A stretch of 64,000 nucleotides of DNA from Nageia nagi (Eukaryota; Pinophyta), in NCBI GenBank assembly GCA_050084985.1, contig JBITNC010000002.1, forward strand, positions 20,832,001 to 20,896,000. The letters run 5' to 3'. The notes beneath the pieces were generated by a model. It did no database searches and had not been told where the DNA came from. It saw nothing but the letters and a program-made list of their open reading frames with translations. This document shows positions 1 to 13,988 of this stretch, one piece after another. Every line of letters begins with the position of its first letter. Within the stretch, counting starts at the first letter, position 1. The position numbers were made by a program, and so were the translations under genes.

Positions 1-1250
1 GTATAAATCCCTAGAAATATTTGAGTAGGATATAAAGAGAAATTATGATACTATGAGCATTATATTTTGAGCAAGTTATGAATTGTATTTATTTTTCATG
101 AGAAAATAAAGCAAACATTTTCCATTTCCATTATGATTTGTTTAGGAAAGTCTAACTCTGATATTGGCTAGGCATGAATCCACTTGCCACCAATTATTTG
201 GAGTAGTTCTTATCCTCTTTTCATTTTAGTTCTATTTATATTTTAGTATTTCATTTTATGTTTATTTAGCTTTTTCTTGTCAGCATAACATTTTTCAACT
301 TTTAGTATGATTTCTATATATATTTTTTAGAACAAAATTTATCTTTCTAGTTTTTGATTTCTTTTGTGTGAGAGTTAATTTCTAGTTTTACTTTTATAAG
401 TCTTCCATTTCTTATCCTTTAGAAGAATATACTTTCAATATTTTTCTACAAATAATTTCTAGTGTGAGTTTGATAAGTTATGAGTCTTTTTATTTACAAT
501 GATAGGATTAGTCTGTATTTAATTGCACATACAGTACAAACACCCCCAAAAATCAAAATACCTTGAATGATAATTAAATGACTTATTGAAAAACTAATCA
601 TTTTCTATTTTTGAAAATTAGTTTATTGGGTCAAATATGAAAATATTGTTTGAAATATAAAACTTTACTAGAATCTATTTGATTTAAATAAAAAAAAATA
701 TCCTATTTTCTAAAATAAGCTTGCTAGGGCAAATAGGTAAGTAATTCTTGAAAACTAGGTTCCTAGTAGGAATTAATTGATAAAAAAAATTTTGTTTGTG
801 GAAACTAGCTTGCTGGTTTAAATAGAGAAAGATAAAAATTGAGCAACCTAAGGAAGAAAAAATAGTACAAAAATCCATAAACTACATGATGTTCACACCA
901 TCCGAGAATTAGAGCGTGAGCATCGATGCTCTTCATTCCTCCTCTAGCAATACCTCAATAACACCAATAATGTTCTTTGTTAGTGAAAGGATTTATGAAG
1001 TGCATGTGATCATCAAACTCCCTAACATCAGTTGAAACCTACATCATGCAACAAGGATGCCAATTTCTCATATTATTTATCTTGATCATCCCAATGATGG
1101 ATTACCTTAGGTAATCCAATCCAAAAAGGGGGCAAGGAAGGAGCTTCACTAAAGGTTTAGACCACTACAAAAAATACAAATTTTCAAAATTTCTTCTTCT
1201 TCTTTATTTCTTTGTACATGTAATTTCATTTCTTTTCATTACACATTCAA
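1..1250. other. AT-rich DNA without a recognised gene
   Basis: No open frame of useful length and no known protein motif was seen on either strand. The only local structure is a short perfect palindrome near 1093-1111 (8-bp arms around TTA). The stretch directly upstream of the polypurine run at 1252-1262 may be the 3' internal part of a decayed LTR retroelement on the plus strand, but no protein domain supports that. Confidence 0.5.
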
Positions 1251-1251
1251 A

Positions 1252-1784
1252 TAGGGGGAAATTGTAGTCACCAAAATATGATTTCTATTTTATATAAAAT
1301 CATATTTTAGGTATCAAGAGAATAAATTGTAAAAAGGTGTTGAAAGTGTCAAAAGAAACATCATAATCAATGTAATTGGTGCTAATATTAAGAAAAAACA
1401 CCACATATTAGGTAATTCATGTAGTTCTTAAGAAGTAAGGTGCTCAACTATAAAAGAATATCAAAAGCAAATCATTCCCTATCAGAGAGATTTGAAATAT
1501 ATCAACTAATGATTATTCCATCCTTGGAATAATAATGGTACTTTGTAACACCACCTATTTTAGGATCTATTATTTTCTAATCACATTAATATTATATTAC
1601 TTGAATTTGTCTCTATTCTCATGAGGTTTGTAGGTGTCAATGTTGTGAAAGAATTGATCATAAGGCATGCACAATGTGATTCTTGGATCCATAGAGCTCT
1701 AGATTTGTAAGAAAAACTTATCTTAGATGAAATATATCAAATATATGACAAAGAGGGCATATGATCCTATTTGAAAATTACATA
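1252..1784 (+). repeat. Putative polypurine tract and 3' LTR (partial)
   Basis: A purine run (ATAGGGGGAAA, about 1251-1261) is followed directly by TGTAGTCACC at 1263, the arrangement expected of a polypurine tract and the TG start of a 3' LTR on the plus strand. A TATAAAA box lies at about 1449-1455, as expected for an LTR promoter. I could not find the CA end, the partner LTR, or a target-site duplication, so the right edge given here is simply where the next repeat begins. This is a weak call resting on the junction motif alone. Confidence 0.35.
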
Positions 1785-3322
1785 GGTTTCCTTGGACTAC
1801 GTCTTCCATGGATGAAGTTATCAATTTACTTAGTTGTTAAGATATTTGCTCACTTATTATCGTGTTCAAGTTCTCTTGTAGTTTAGTCGTCTCCTTCTTG
1901 ATATATTCATGCATATATTTTTATAGGTAGGTGTTGATCCATTATTGAAGCTACATTAGGTCCATCTAGGTGTTGATGGTGATCACCAATTACTATAGAT
2001 CTTAGTGTTTGACATCTAACCTTTCCTCATGTTGTTAGTGCCATACAATTATTTTATCCTTGATAATGGGGGTTAAGGGGGTGATATCCCCCTTGTGAGG
2101 TCCTAGGACAATGCCCTAAGTGCACTCCTTATTGTGATATAGGGCAAAGTTCAAGGCAACACATAAATTTTTTTTTAAACTTAAGAAACACCCCAAAGTT
2201 TAAAAACTATAAATCTTACATTATTTTTTACAAAAATATCTATAAAAAAAATTATAAAAATGGGGGATCTATAACAAAATTCTACTCTTCATAGGATGTT
2301 AAGATCATCACTCTTATACCACTTGTAATGAACTTCCTTTAATTAATAAGAAATAATGCACAATATAACATAGATAAAGATAACTTCTAAAACAATGCAC
2401 ACAAATATAAAGAATTGTAAAATATAATAATGGAGAGCTTTTACATTTTAAAGGGGAAAACTTCAAATACAAATATGCAAATCAACTCCTAATGATATGA
2501 TCAAATTATCACAACTACTTTATTTATATTCATTTGAAGAATTACTCACATTTGTATGTTATTGGCCTACACGTATTAAATAATGTAGAAAATGATTTTT
2601 GACAAAACATTAGATTATGTGCGCTCAAATAATCCTATGCCATACCTTCACAATGATATTGTACAACAGGCACATTATAGGATCATAATAAAAATATTAA
2701 AACTTGTATATTTATAATAAAAATATTAAAATTAAATACATAATTTTTTTACTTTTAAAATTAACATGTTTAATTATTTTTATGATTATAAAGCATTCAC
2801 TTTTCTCTTATCATTCTTAAGCGAACCATCATACCTTATTGATTATCTCATTTTGTTTTCTTCTTTAACATATATACCACCATATATTATTACAAGATAT
2901 ATCTAAGATCATAATATAGACACCTAGTGATAGAATTATTTTATATATAATTATCCATTATTAATGCATTTCAAAACCACTTATCTTGAAGCCCCAAACT
3001 TGTATCCATTGAATTGTTTGCTCATTTTCAATATTACAAACTAAAATTAACCCTATGTCACTATGGTTGACTTGAATGAATTTTCCCACTCCACAAATAG
3101 TATGTCGCTTTGAATATCACCTTATTCCTTTTACTTCATTGAATCCATTTCAAGATCTATTTTTACATTAACCAATATCTTCTCCTACACATATGAAAGA
3201 CAATCAAGAGCATATTTAAAAATGCTCTACACTTAATTATTAGATACCCAATCTCTAGATATCCTGATTCTTTTTATGGCCACTTGTCCACCACTTTTTA
3301 GCATACAAATGAGTGACAAACA
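1785..3322 (-). repeat. Copia-like leader plus LTR, copy 1
   Basis: This unit is repeated in direct orientation at 3961-5490. Read on the minus strand, an LTR candidate (2324-3322, starting TGTTTGTCAC and ending in CA) is followed by TGGTATAAGAGT near 2310-2321. That closely resembles the initiator-Met tRNA primer-binding site of Ty1/copia elements (TGGTATCAGAGC). The following 0.5 kb would be the untranslated leader. No gag or pol domain was recognised. A small G-rich/C-rich inverted pair (gggggtgatatccccc) sits at about 2078-2093 and is conserved in copy 2. Confidence 0.55.
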
Positions 3323-3960
3323 TTATTACAATAAGTGTTTCAAATGATTACAACAATAATCCACATGAAAATGGAAACCAAATAAGTTAAGGAAATGATA
3401 AAACTAAAAATAGTCACACTCTATTTATGCAACAGAGAAGATCACTATATATTTATTTGGTTAGGTCTGAATGACATGCCTACTGGTAAAAGCTAACTAG
3501 TTGGTTGATTGGACAAAGTTGATTGGTTGGCCGATTACCATGACCAGACCTTTGTAGATCGCTTAATAAAGAGTTGAAGTTTTAACATTTTCATGCTTTG
3601 ATCAAGTTCAAATTTCAACATACCACATATAACATTCACTTTCAAAATAAATGGTTGTAACTTTTACCTTTTGTTACAAAGGAATTATTTGGATGTTAAA
3701 AAACTAGTCCAACTTATTTATCCAAACTATAGGTTCTTTTCCATTAAACTTTAACATATCTATTTTAGGAATGTGAAAGTTGCGTGGAGATGTCTCCTAG
3801 TATTTTTGATCTTCCTAATGCTATCTTTTCTATGGTATTTCATAATATTGGTTCCTTTGAGGTGCATAATATGGTTGATCTTCATATTGATCTTAATCAT
3901 CATCCCTGATTGAGTAAGGTTTACATTGTTTCATGTTGTTGAGAGGAGTATTATGTGTAG
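3323..3960. other. Spacer between the two LTR copies
   Basis: About 640 bp of AT-rich DNA without a recognised gene separates the two direct repeat units. If the LTRs at 2324-3322 and 4523-5490 belonged to one element, this spacer plus the second leader would be its whole internal region, far too short to encode gag-pol. No polypurine tract is visible next to 3322, so a tandem duplication is more likely than a simple deletion derivative. Confidence 0.4.
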
Positions 3961-5490
3961 GGTTTCCTTGGACCATCTCTTCCTTGGATGAAGTTATCAA
4001 TTTGCTTAGTTATTAAGATATTTGCTTATTTATTATCATGTTCAAGTTCTCTTGTAGTTTACTCATTTCCTTCTTGATATCTTTATGCATCTATTTTTTA
4101 TAGATTTTAGAATTGGTTATCAATTTTTTGTTAATCCATCGTTGAATCCACACTAGGTCCTCTTGTGGTAGGTGTTGATGGCAACCAATTGCTATAGATC
4201 TTGTTGTTTGACATCTAGCCTTTTCTCATGTTGTTGCTGCCATACAATTATTTTATCCTTAATAATGGGGGTCAAGGGGGTGATAGCCCCCTTGTGAGGT
4301 CATAGGACAATGCCCTAGGTGCGCTCCCTATTACGATATAGGGCAAAGTTCAAGGCAATAAATCATTTTTTAAAAAACTTAGGAAGCACTCCAAAGTTCA
4401 AAAATTATGAATCTTACATAATTATTTACAAAAATATCTATAGAAAAAATTATAAAAAATGGGGGATCTATAACATAATTTTACTCCTCATAGGATGCCA
4501 AGATCATCCCTCTTATATCACTTGTAATGAACTACCTTTAATTAATAACCAATAATGCACAATATAACATAGATAAATATAACATCCACAATAATGCATA
4601 AGAATATAAAGAATTGTAAAATATGATGATGGAAAGCTTTGCCATTTCGATGGGACAATCTCCAAATATAAATATGCAAATACACTTCCTAATGATATGA
4701 TCAAATGATCACAACTACTTTTATTTATAATCATTTGAAGAAATACTCACATCTCTAGATTGTTGGCCTTCACTTATTAAATAATGTAGAAAATGATTAT
4801 TTAACTAAACATTAAATTATGTTCACTCAACCTTCACAATGATATCATACAACCTATATCATAGGAGCATGATACAAATATTAAAACTTGTATATCTATA
4901 ATAAAGATATTAAAAATAAACATTTAAAATTAACATATTTAATTATTTTTATGATTACAAAGCATTCACTTTTCCCTTCTCATTCTTAAACGAACCATCA
5001 GACCTTATTGCTTATCTCATTTTGTTTTCTTTTTTTTAACATACATACCACCATATATATTACTACAAGATATAACTAAGAGCATAATATAGACACCTAG
5101 TGATAGAATTTTATCTCTAATTATCCATTATCAACGCATTTCAAAACCACCTAGCTTGGAGCCCCAAATTTGAATCCATTGAATTGTCCGCTCAGTTTCA
5201 ATATTACAAATTAAAACCAACCTTATGTCACTCTGGTTGATTTGAATGAATTTTTCTACTCCACAAATAGATGTCGCTTTGAATACCACTTTATTCCTTT
5301 ATATCATTGATCCATTCCAAGATCTATTTTTGCATCAACCAATACCTTCTCCTACACATATGAAAGACAATCAAGAGCATATTAAAAAAATCCTCTAAAC
5401 TTCATTATTAGATACCCAATCTCTAGATATCCTGATTCTTTTTATGGCCACTTGTCCACCACTTTGTAGCGTACAGATGAGTGGCAAACA
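3961..5490 (-). repeat. Copia-like leader plus LTR, copy 2 (abuts CCoAOMT)
   Basis: This is a direct repeat of 1785-3322, alike along its whole length with scattered substitutions and small indels. On the minus strand the LTR candidate runs 5490 to 4523, starting TGTTTGCCAC, followed by a tRNA-iMet-like primer site decayed to TGATATAAGAG. It begins 91 bp downstream of the CCoAOMT stop codon and has the same transcriptional sense. The gene's 3' untranslated region therefore either ends within 91 bp or continues into the LTR. Confidence 0.6.
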
Positions 5491-5581
5491 TTATTTACGT
5501 GTGGACGACCTCTCAAAGGAGAGCTCATCCACTCCATACCATTCTTGATGAATTTTCTGTATAGAAAATCAGTGTTGATGC

Positions 5582-6708
<1,127 letters not shown>

Positions 6709-7000
6709 TTTTCCACACCTGAAATTCTGAAATGAATGTTATGCAATTTAGAAAGCAAGGAGTTTGCTGAGATCTAGGTGTGGTCAAAGCAAAGATGAGA
6801 TGAGATGTGTATGGGATGTGGGTTTTTTTTGTAAAGGAAGCCGTGTTGCAGGTGGAGGGACTGGGGCCACCATTGTTGGTGGAAGTAGGTGGGGTGTAGG
6901 TGGAACTTGTTTGAATCCTGCCGAACAAAGGTGCTGATGGGACAGAGGAAGGATGATACATGGCGTTGCTATGAATTCTTTGACCGATTGAAGAGCTCAT
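6709..7000 (-). promoter_or_regulatory. CCoAOMT promoter with AC-type MYB elements
   Basis: Upstream of the start codon the minus strand carries three closely spaced ACC-type motifs: ACCTACA (6901-6895), ACCTACT (6890-6884) and ACCAACA (6880-6874), 166-193 bp before the ATG. AC elements (ACCTACC, ACCAACC, ACCTAAC) bind the MYB factors that switch on lignin genes in xylem. ACCTACT fits the secondary-wall MYB consensus ACC(A/T)A(A/C)(C/T) exactly, while the other two miss the last base. A TTGACC W-box core lies at about 6781-6788. No convincing TATA box was found; the leader is CT-rich. Regulation by wall-forming MYBs is inferred from the motifs. Confidence 0.55.
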
Positions 7001-7009
7001 AGTGACCAA

Positions 7010-7785
7010 TAAGATATTAGTGTTTATGTTTAATATTAACCTAATATATTAAATATTGAAAGTAATGTAAGAAGTTGAGAGTCTTTCATAAACAAATAAA
7101 CAATATATTGAAATATCAAAACACTAGTCTAAATTGGTTGAAAGAAGTTTGAAATTGAATAAATTATTTGTTTAGTAGGTAAGTTGTATTGCTCTTAAAA
7201 GTAAATCTTATTATAATTTTATTTAGGTTGTTTTCAAATTTTAATGCATTTTAGATTTTTTTTTTTTTGTTTTCTTAGTTTTCTTTGCGTTGGATAATTT
7301 TCATAATATAGATTTGAGTTCAAAATTCATTGTATTTTATATGGTTTAATGCAAGGGTTCATAATGAATTAGGAGTGTGGGAGCAACATGAGCATGAATT
7401 TAAGAAATGGAATAGTTGAAGTTATTTTTATGGAGTGCCTTGGAAACTATAAAGGAGCAACTAGTATAATAATAGTACAAAATCTTAGAATTTTTAGATT
7501 TTTTAAAATTTATTATTTCTAATTCATTATTATTATCAATTCGATTAGATATACAATACTTGGAACTTAAATTGGAAATCAAGTATGAATCATAATATTA
7601 AAATGAACCATAATCAATGATCATAATGCCATACTATCATTAAATTTGAATTGGTCTAGTACATTAGGATAAATATGAAATCTCAAATAAAAAATACTCA
7701 AAAGTTAAATGATAAATACAATAGTTCTGACATCATAGTGGCAAGCTAAAAAATGCCAAAGTGCCAAAATCACAACTATCAAACT
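7010..7785. other. AT-rich DNA without a recognised gene
   Basis: Upstream flank of CCoAOMT. It is strongly AT-rich, with a T-run near 7257-7268. No coding motif, repeat pair or RNA gene was recognised here. Confidence 0.5.
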
Positions 7786-7789
7786 ATGG

Positions 7790-8150
7790 CTTTAAGGGAT
7801 CATGTGCTCCTAATATATCCTGATTGTAATCAATATCATCCTCCTCATTAGGAAGGCTATCTGATGAGCTTCCCTCACCATCCAATTGGACAACATCCAA
7901 CGATAATCCTACCAACCCCTGCACATCATCATCAATCTCAAGATTAACTGCCTCTATAGGATCAATATTCCATCATGTAATTTGACTAGCCTCGTACTCA
8001 TGCTTAACTCTCTCTTAAAGATAAAAATAACTATGCACTGCTACTAGCTTCTCTGCTCTCTTAGGGATAAGTATGTTTCTCCTCATGTTATGGATGAAGC
8101 CATAGGTGGACCAATTTCTCTCTGCAGCAGATGGACTACAAACCTATAAA
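7790..8150 (-). pseudogene. hAT transposase, C-terminal dimerisation domain relic
   Basis: On the minus strand a frame beginning near 8150 reads through SAAERNWSTYGFIHNMRRN (about 8135-8075) and then PKRAEKLVAVHS. This is the hallmark of the hAT-family dimerisation domain of plant transposases, which normally reads ERNWS...F...H...RN.L...R...LV. Two in-frame stops follow (near 8014 and 7978) before an acidic tail ending near 7790. Sequence upstream (above 8155) does not continue the domain, so either an intron lies there or the rest has been lost. The element's terminal inverted repeats were not found. The family call is good; the relic is clearly not functional. Confidence 0.75.
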
Positions 8151-8280
8151 AGTATTTGATAAATTTCGAATTAGAAACAATCATTTTACTATGTAGAATC
8201 TACTATTTACTAAATAATAACTAATTAAGAAATAGTAATACAAATGGAGAGAATAATGGATATAAATAGTACCTTGAATG

Positions 8281-8320
8281 CTCCTCCTTACTGCTATTTT
8301 CTCCTCCTTACTGCTATTTG
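8281..8320. repeat. Two-copy 20-bp tandem repeat
   Basis: Two adjacent copies of a CTCCTCCTTACTGCTATTT unit, followed by a weaker third (cctcctcatgctatta). It lies just upstream (minus sense) of the hAT relic. It looks like simple replication slippage. Confidence 0.85.
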
Positions 8321-8479
8321 TTTACCTCCTCATGCTATTATTTTTTACTTCTCAAGGCTACACTCAAGTAAAATGAATATATTTTTCAATTAGAATGCTT
8401 CATGTTTATATTTTTAGGGTTTGGGAACATTAGTGGGACCCACTCAATATCTTTTTTAAGTGAAAAGTGCAAATATTTT

Positions 8480-8770
8480 TTTGAGTTGGATGGCTTACCA
8501 AGAGCACCAAGGAGCACCTAGATCCTCTTGAGAGATGTCAATGAGTGACTAGTTGCTCCCTAACCACACTTGGGAGCATCTTGGTGTTCCCAATTTTTCC
8601 CTTTGATCGGGAACAACCCCCAAGGAGGGAATGTTCCAGGAGCATCTCCTAGCCACTCCCCAAATCGGAAGCAGATGGGATATGCTCTCATGTATGCTCC
8701 CTTGCTCTTAAACATCGAAAATACCCCTCTAAAAAGGTGTAGCATGCTCCTATGTAACCTTGGTTTAATG
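8480..8770. other. GC-richer segment rich in GGAGCA/TGCTCC words
   Basis: About 290 bp stand out from the AT-rich flanks by repeated ggagca or tgctcc words and both strands being open for 60-70 codons. Neither translation matches a domain I recognise. Its position beside the hAT relic suggests it may belong to the same element, but nothing in the sequence proves this. Confidence 0.35.
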
Positions 8771-8789
8771 GATTTGCATTACTAGGGTA

Positions 8790-10740
8790 GTTAGAAGAAA
8801 TTTTAAGTGAAGGATTCAACTGAACATAAAATGATCTTTAAATAAGGTTCTATAGTAAATCTATTTCACATATTGCTAGTTATTTTCTTTGCAATGAGAT
8901 AGCATCATTCACATAAGAGAACACTATATTTATAGTGGTAAAACTATGAGATTTTTTCATGTATAAACATCTATGTCTGAATATATGAGATTCTATTACT
9001 TTTAGTGAAATATGTTTAGTAGTAATATATCTCATACAAATCTCATTTGAGCACTTGTAATGGTGATCAAACCAATTATCATAAATGATAGTTAATACTA
9101 TCAACAACACTTGCACTCTTAAGTGCACAGGACTCTATACCTTCTTCATCTTCACATAAAGTGAATACATAAGATCTTTACTAAATTAGATAAGAAGCAT
9201 AAGCATTCATAAAGTATCATACATACAATCTATAAGATTCTTCATATAGAGTGTACAACCCCAAGTATTAGTTAGGTATTTCATCAACAAACTATTTAAA
9301 CAGTAGATAATGCTGCCCTTCTCAAACTTTATCTCTTTAATTGTAGATAATAATTTTCACCCACTTACATAAGTGGGTTATATTATCCTCATTTGACTTA
9401 GGTATTTACATTAATATATCTATTTTTGTTATTTTAAATTAATAACCAAGAACATATATACCCAAGATTATAATGAGAATCAATTAGGATAAATAAATGA
9501 TATTTTATTGTACAATGAGAGTAATAGATTCTCTAAAGAAAATGTATAAAAAGAGCTTTCTATCTTTTGCAACATAACCAATTTCCAATTTGAGCCAATA
9601 TGAGTCTGTATGCTTTAAAGAGAAAGTAAGCAACTTATTACTTAAGCATATCTCCAACTAAACAAAATTAGATCAATTAGTTGCATACATTTACATTAAA
9701 TCATTTTATATAAATTAAAAAATAATGAAAATTCTATATAACATAGAACAATTGATCAATTAGTGTATTCTAAAAGTGATTCCAATAAATTAACAATGAT
9801 GTCATTTCTATTTTCATATAGAAACTACAACATCATAAGTACTAATCATTTATATTTTATTTAAGTTATGATATAAACCAAAATACTGATCACAATAGTA
9901 ACATAGAATCATTTGATACTTGACACTTATGAGATTTTTTTAATATACATCAATATGCTTCAACATGCATTGATCAAATTTGGCTTTTGATACTTGAAAC
10001 TTACATAGTTTGTCATTCTATTAGGACATGACAATAAGCTCAAATAAGAAAATATTTATTTGTGCAATCAAGCTTAAAAAAATTTGGATTTTGATATCTA
10101 ACACTTATAGAATTTACATTTTGAATTTCTTAGGATATATTAAAGAGGTACATTAAAATTGATGACCATGTATCAATAAATTCACACAAAAAATTAAACA
10201 ATAAGGTTCAATTTTGGGAGAAATTTTAATCATAATTTACACTCCCATTTATCAATACAATATAATTATGATAGATCAAATACAAAATAGTCCTACATTT
10301 GAAAAAGGAAGATATGTAAAGTTGTATGGATGGTCAATATAAAAAATTCATCTTCCTTAATGAGAATTTTAAGGTTCCTAATAATTAGAATAATAATCAA
10401 ATATTGAAGAGAAAAGAGTGATATACTTGTTAAAGAGAAGTTGTCATCACATGCAACATAACTTTATCTCTCGTTTGAAGATAACTTTACTAGTACAAGC
10501 ATAATTTTAATCTTATCAAATTGGTGAATTTTATATAATAATGAAGAATAATATGTTCAAATTCAAGTTAACATCATAAGTTCACAAGAGCACATTTATT
10601 TGCATGAACAAATTTTATATGAACATATTCCATTATCAGGTTAAAGTAGTGATAAGTGTATAAAGTAGTAGCTATTCAATATAAAAAAGAAGTTATCACA
10701 TAGCTCCATATCTTATAATACATAAGAATAATAAAATTTC
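8790..10740. other. AT-rich DNA without a recognised gene
   Basis: Nearly 2 kb with no recognisable protein motif or repeat partner inside the window. It contains a short inverted pair, ACCCACTTACATAAGTGGGT, at about 9359-9378. It lies between the hAT relic and the left LTR of the old copia element. Confidence 0.45.
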
Positions 10741-10743
10741 AAT

Positions 10744-12150
10744 TGATCAAGCTAAATATTTTTGAAGGCAATGAAGCTAGGAACTATAAATTTTAATTTA
10801 CAATATTATAAATGATAGGCTATGAACTTGCAGAAATCATCAAACTTAACTTGATTAAAGTATCAAGTGTTATATATGGTTGAGAAGATGTTGAAGAGAC
10901 CTTTCTAACAAGTAATTAAATTAATTAATCCAATAAGTATAACTATAGATATTTTCTTTTGAAGTTAAAGTTACTAGACTATAGTGATGTCATCAAAGAG
11001 TGGCAGTTTTCCTAATGATAAACTATGAAAAAGTATATTATGTTATATAATGTTGTGTATCTTAGGGGAGGAATATTATTTCCAATGGTGTATGGAAATT
11101 TTTAAATAGATGAGTAAATCTCTAGTAATTCTTTACAACACATAAGATATATATTATGTCATCAGAATAAGATTACTTAGTTAGTGCCAAAAGAACATGT
11201 GAGTGCTATATCAATTTATATATAAATGATATCATGTTATATATGTATGTTTAGGGAAAAAAAATAAATTTCCAATAAAAAAGGTTCATCAATATTGGAG
11301 CAATATAGATATGGCGAATTCAAACAAAAATGAAGGTATTCATAGAATGTTATTGAGAAAGGCTAGGTAAGTGATGCACATTATCAAAAATTATTAATTA
11401 TGGTGATAATTTCCATAAAAAACATGTAAAATATTATATGGTTGGAAATATATCTGAAATAAATAATTAACAAAAAGATAACCACTTAAAATGGAGGGCT
11501 TTAAAAAGTTATAGCTCTCGAAAAAAAGTTGGTCTTTATTTGGGAAATTTGATACAACAACAATTCCATATAATAAAAGTCACAAAATAAAATATAAATT
11601 AATATAAGTGAGGCTAAAATATCATGAAATAGATTAATATAATCATATTTTAGCTACATAATTGATATATAACACTCTAAGTATGATTTTTGAATCACAA
11701 CAACACTTAGAATGGAAAATACAAACACACAATTGAAAGGAAAAGTTGTAGAATTTTTTCTCTTTATATTAATTATGGAGAATGATTATAAGTATATTAA
11801 ATTACTATAGAATTCATACCTAAACATGAATTAAACTATGAGGTTGAGTGTTTTATACTTAAAATATCTAGTTGGAGTACAAAATCTTTCCAATAAAGTT
11901 AATAAAAACATAGATGGATGTCCAATACATTTAAAAGGATATATGGATGCCTATACCTATAATTAGAAAGGAATTTGGAATCATTTACATCCAATATACA
12001 TTCCTAAAAATTAAAATTAATAGGTTAGTACTAATAAGTACTAGAGGCATTTGAAGATTAGTTGTTGTTAGAGGAGAGGATTTGAATACTTACTTGCCCA
12101 CTTATGTCACAAAATTAAAATTCAAACTATTACAATATCACATAATTTCA
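10744..12150 (-). repeat. Old copia element: 3' LTR
   Basis: This pairs with 28756-30200 in direct orientation; the two are alike throughout but much more diverged than the other LTR pairs in the window. The inner edge is well placed: read on the minus strand, AATGGGGAGAA (12151-12163) is a good polypurine tract and is followed by TG. The outer edge near 10744 is approximate and no target-site duplication could be made to fit, as expected for an old insertion. Confidence 0.7.
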
Positions 12151-13983
12151 TTCTCCCCATTAATATCAATAATTTATATATTGATTCTATCTTTGAGATT
12201 AAGAAATCAATCTTTCACCAATGTTTTAGTGAATATGTTTGCAAGTTGATCTTCAAACTTGCAAAATTTAAACTCAATGAATCCATCTTGCACTAAATCT
12301 ATCATGAAATAATGGTGAATGTCAATATGCTTTATCCTTATATGAAATACAAGATTTTCATCATGGAAATAGTGCTAGTATTATCATAGTGAATTTTGAT
12401 AGACTGGAAAAATTCCATTTCCAAGTCTTCAAATAATCTTTCCATCTAAATAACTTGAGAGAAAGTAAATGATGCATCCATGTATTATGCTTCTGTTGTG
12501 TATAGAGAAACTATATGTTGCATCTTATTTCTCCATAAAATTAATAATTCACTAAATAATAAGGCATACCCAAACATGCTCCTCTAGTGATCAAGCTCTC
12601 ATGCCTAATCTTCATCTGTGTATGCTTCCAAATCATTAGAATCAATAGCTTTGTACTATAGGAAAAAATATTTTGAGCCACTTAATAGTGAAGAATTATT
12701 TTGGATTATTTAAAATGGGATTCATGTGGTGAATGCATAAATATAACTACTAAAATTATGGCAAATATTATGTTAGGTCTTGTATCTGTGAGATACATCA
12801 AGCTACCAACAAGTGACCTATACAAGGTTGCATCAATAAGAAGAGAAAAATCTTCAACATAATTAGTTTTAATGATAAAAAATTATTCAACATACTTGCT
12901 TTGAATGGTTAAAATTCCATTAGGTGATTTGTTTAACTTCCATACCTATTTCACTTCACCCATATCACTCATCTCAAACTCATTCACATTGGAAATTTTA
13001 AATTATTGTAGCATAAAAGAGGAAGCGATAATGAATATAATGTGATCAACATACAATCAAATGATGATAAAATATGATCCAATTATCTTTATGTATATTG
13101 TGGATTCTTTTGAATACCTTTGATATCCATTTTGGTGAAAGGAGGTGTCAATTCTAGAGTACCATGCTCTAAGTTCTTATTTTAGCCTATAAAGAGATTT
13201 CTTTAGCCTACATAATTTATCTTCATGGATTACAACTATGAATCCTTGTGGCTAATTCACATACACTTATTCTTATACATCACCATTCAAGAAGGAAAAT
13301 TTAACATCCATTTGGTAAATAGTAAGACCAAAATGGGAAGCTAGGTCCAATGGAGATATAACTATCTTTAATCTAGTGATTGAAGAAAATGTCTCTTCAT
13401 AATTTAGGCCTTCTTTTTGAATATAAAATTTTTCCACTAGGAAATATTTATGTTTGTGAGTCTACCATATAAATTATACTTAATTTGTAGATCTACTTAA
13501 TGCCAATGATGTTCTTATTGTTCAAAGGAGGAATAAGATCCCAAAAATTATGTTTATGGATCTTCTCTATCTCATTTCTATAGCCTATTGCAAATATTTG
13601 TTTGTTGCTTATTATTTGTAGTTGGAAGGATCTAAAAATGAATAATTCATCAAGGCATATATGATAAAATGATCACCCCCTTGATTTCAACTAAGTAACT
13701 CTCTTGGAAAAATCTTCATCCAACATCTGAGATTATGGATGATCCCTAATGATCTGTATCTTATGAGTTTTAATAGTTTTAGAAGGTGATATCACCATAG
13801 GGATGTTGGGTTATTGAGGCTATAATGACTCAAAAGGCTCATGGTTAATGATGAATCATTAAATTTTGGAGTGATTCCAAGTCCTTCTGAATCCTTGTAT
13901 GTTCCTCCATTAAAAATCACATCTCTGTGGATATATAGTTTATTGATGATGGGATCATAACACTTGTAGGCTTTGGATTCTTT
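12151..13983 (-). pseudogene. Old copia element: integrase end, RT and RNase H relic
   Basis: Reading the minus strand from 13983, a frame gives KESKAYKCYDPIINK and HRDVIFNGG, the end of the copia integrase region. It is followed by weak but recognisable RT sequence: WDLIPP, then a YVDH motif near 13035-13055 where the RT active site should read YVDD. Many stops and shifts interrupt it. It continues, across the gypsy insertion, the part at 26755-28755. The changed catalytic aspartate and the stops make it a dead copy. Confidence 0.7.
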
Positions 13984-13988
13984 GGACT
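13984..13988. repeat. Target-site duplication GGACT, left
   Basis: The five bases before the left gypsy LTR are GGACT and are repeated exactly at 26750-26754. The duplicated site lies inside the old copia element, whose coding sequence resumes on the other side. Confidence 0.9.

Noticed and set aside
1161-1175. CACTACAAAAAATAC as the start of a CACTA element
   Set aside because: No TAGTG partner end, no 3-bp duplication and no transposase nearby in the right orientation; the word is common in AT-rich DNA.
8560-8785. Overlapping open frames on both strands in a GGAGCA-rich segment
   Set aside because: Openness on both strands follows from composition; neither translation resembles a protein I know.
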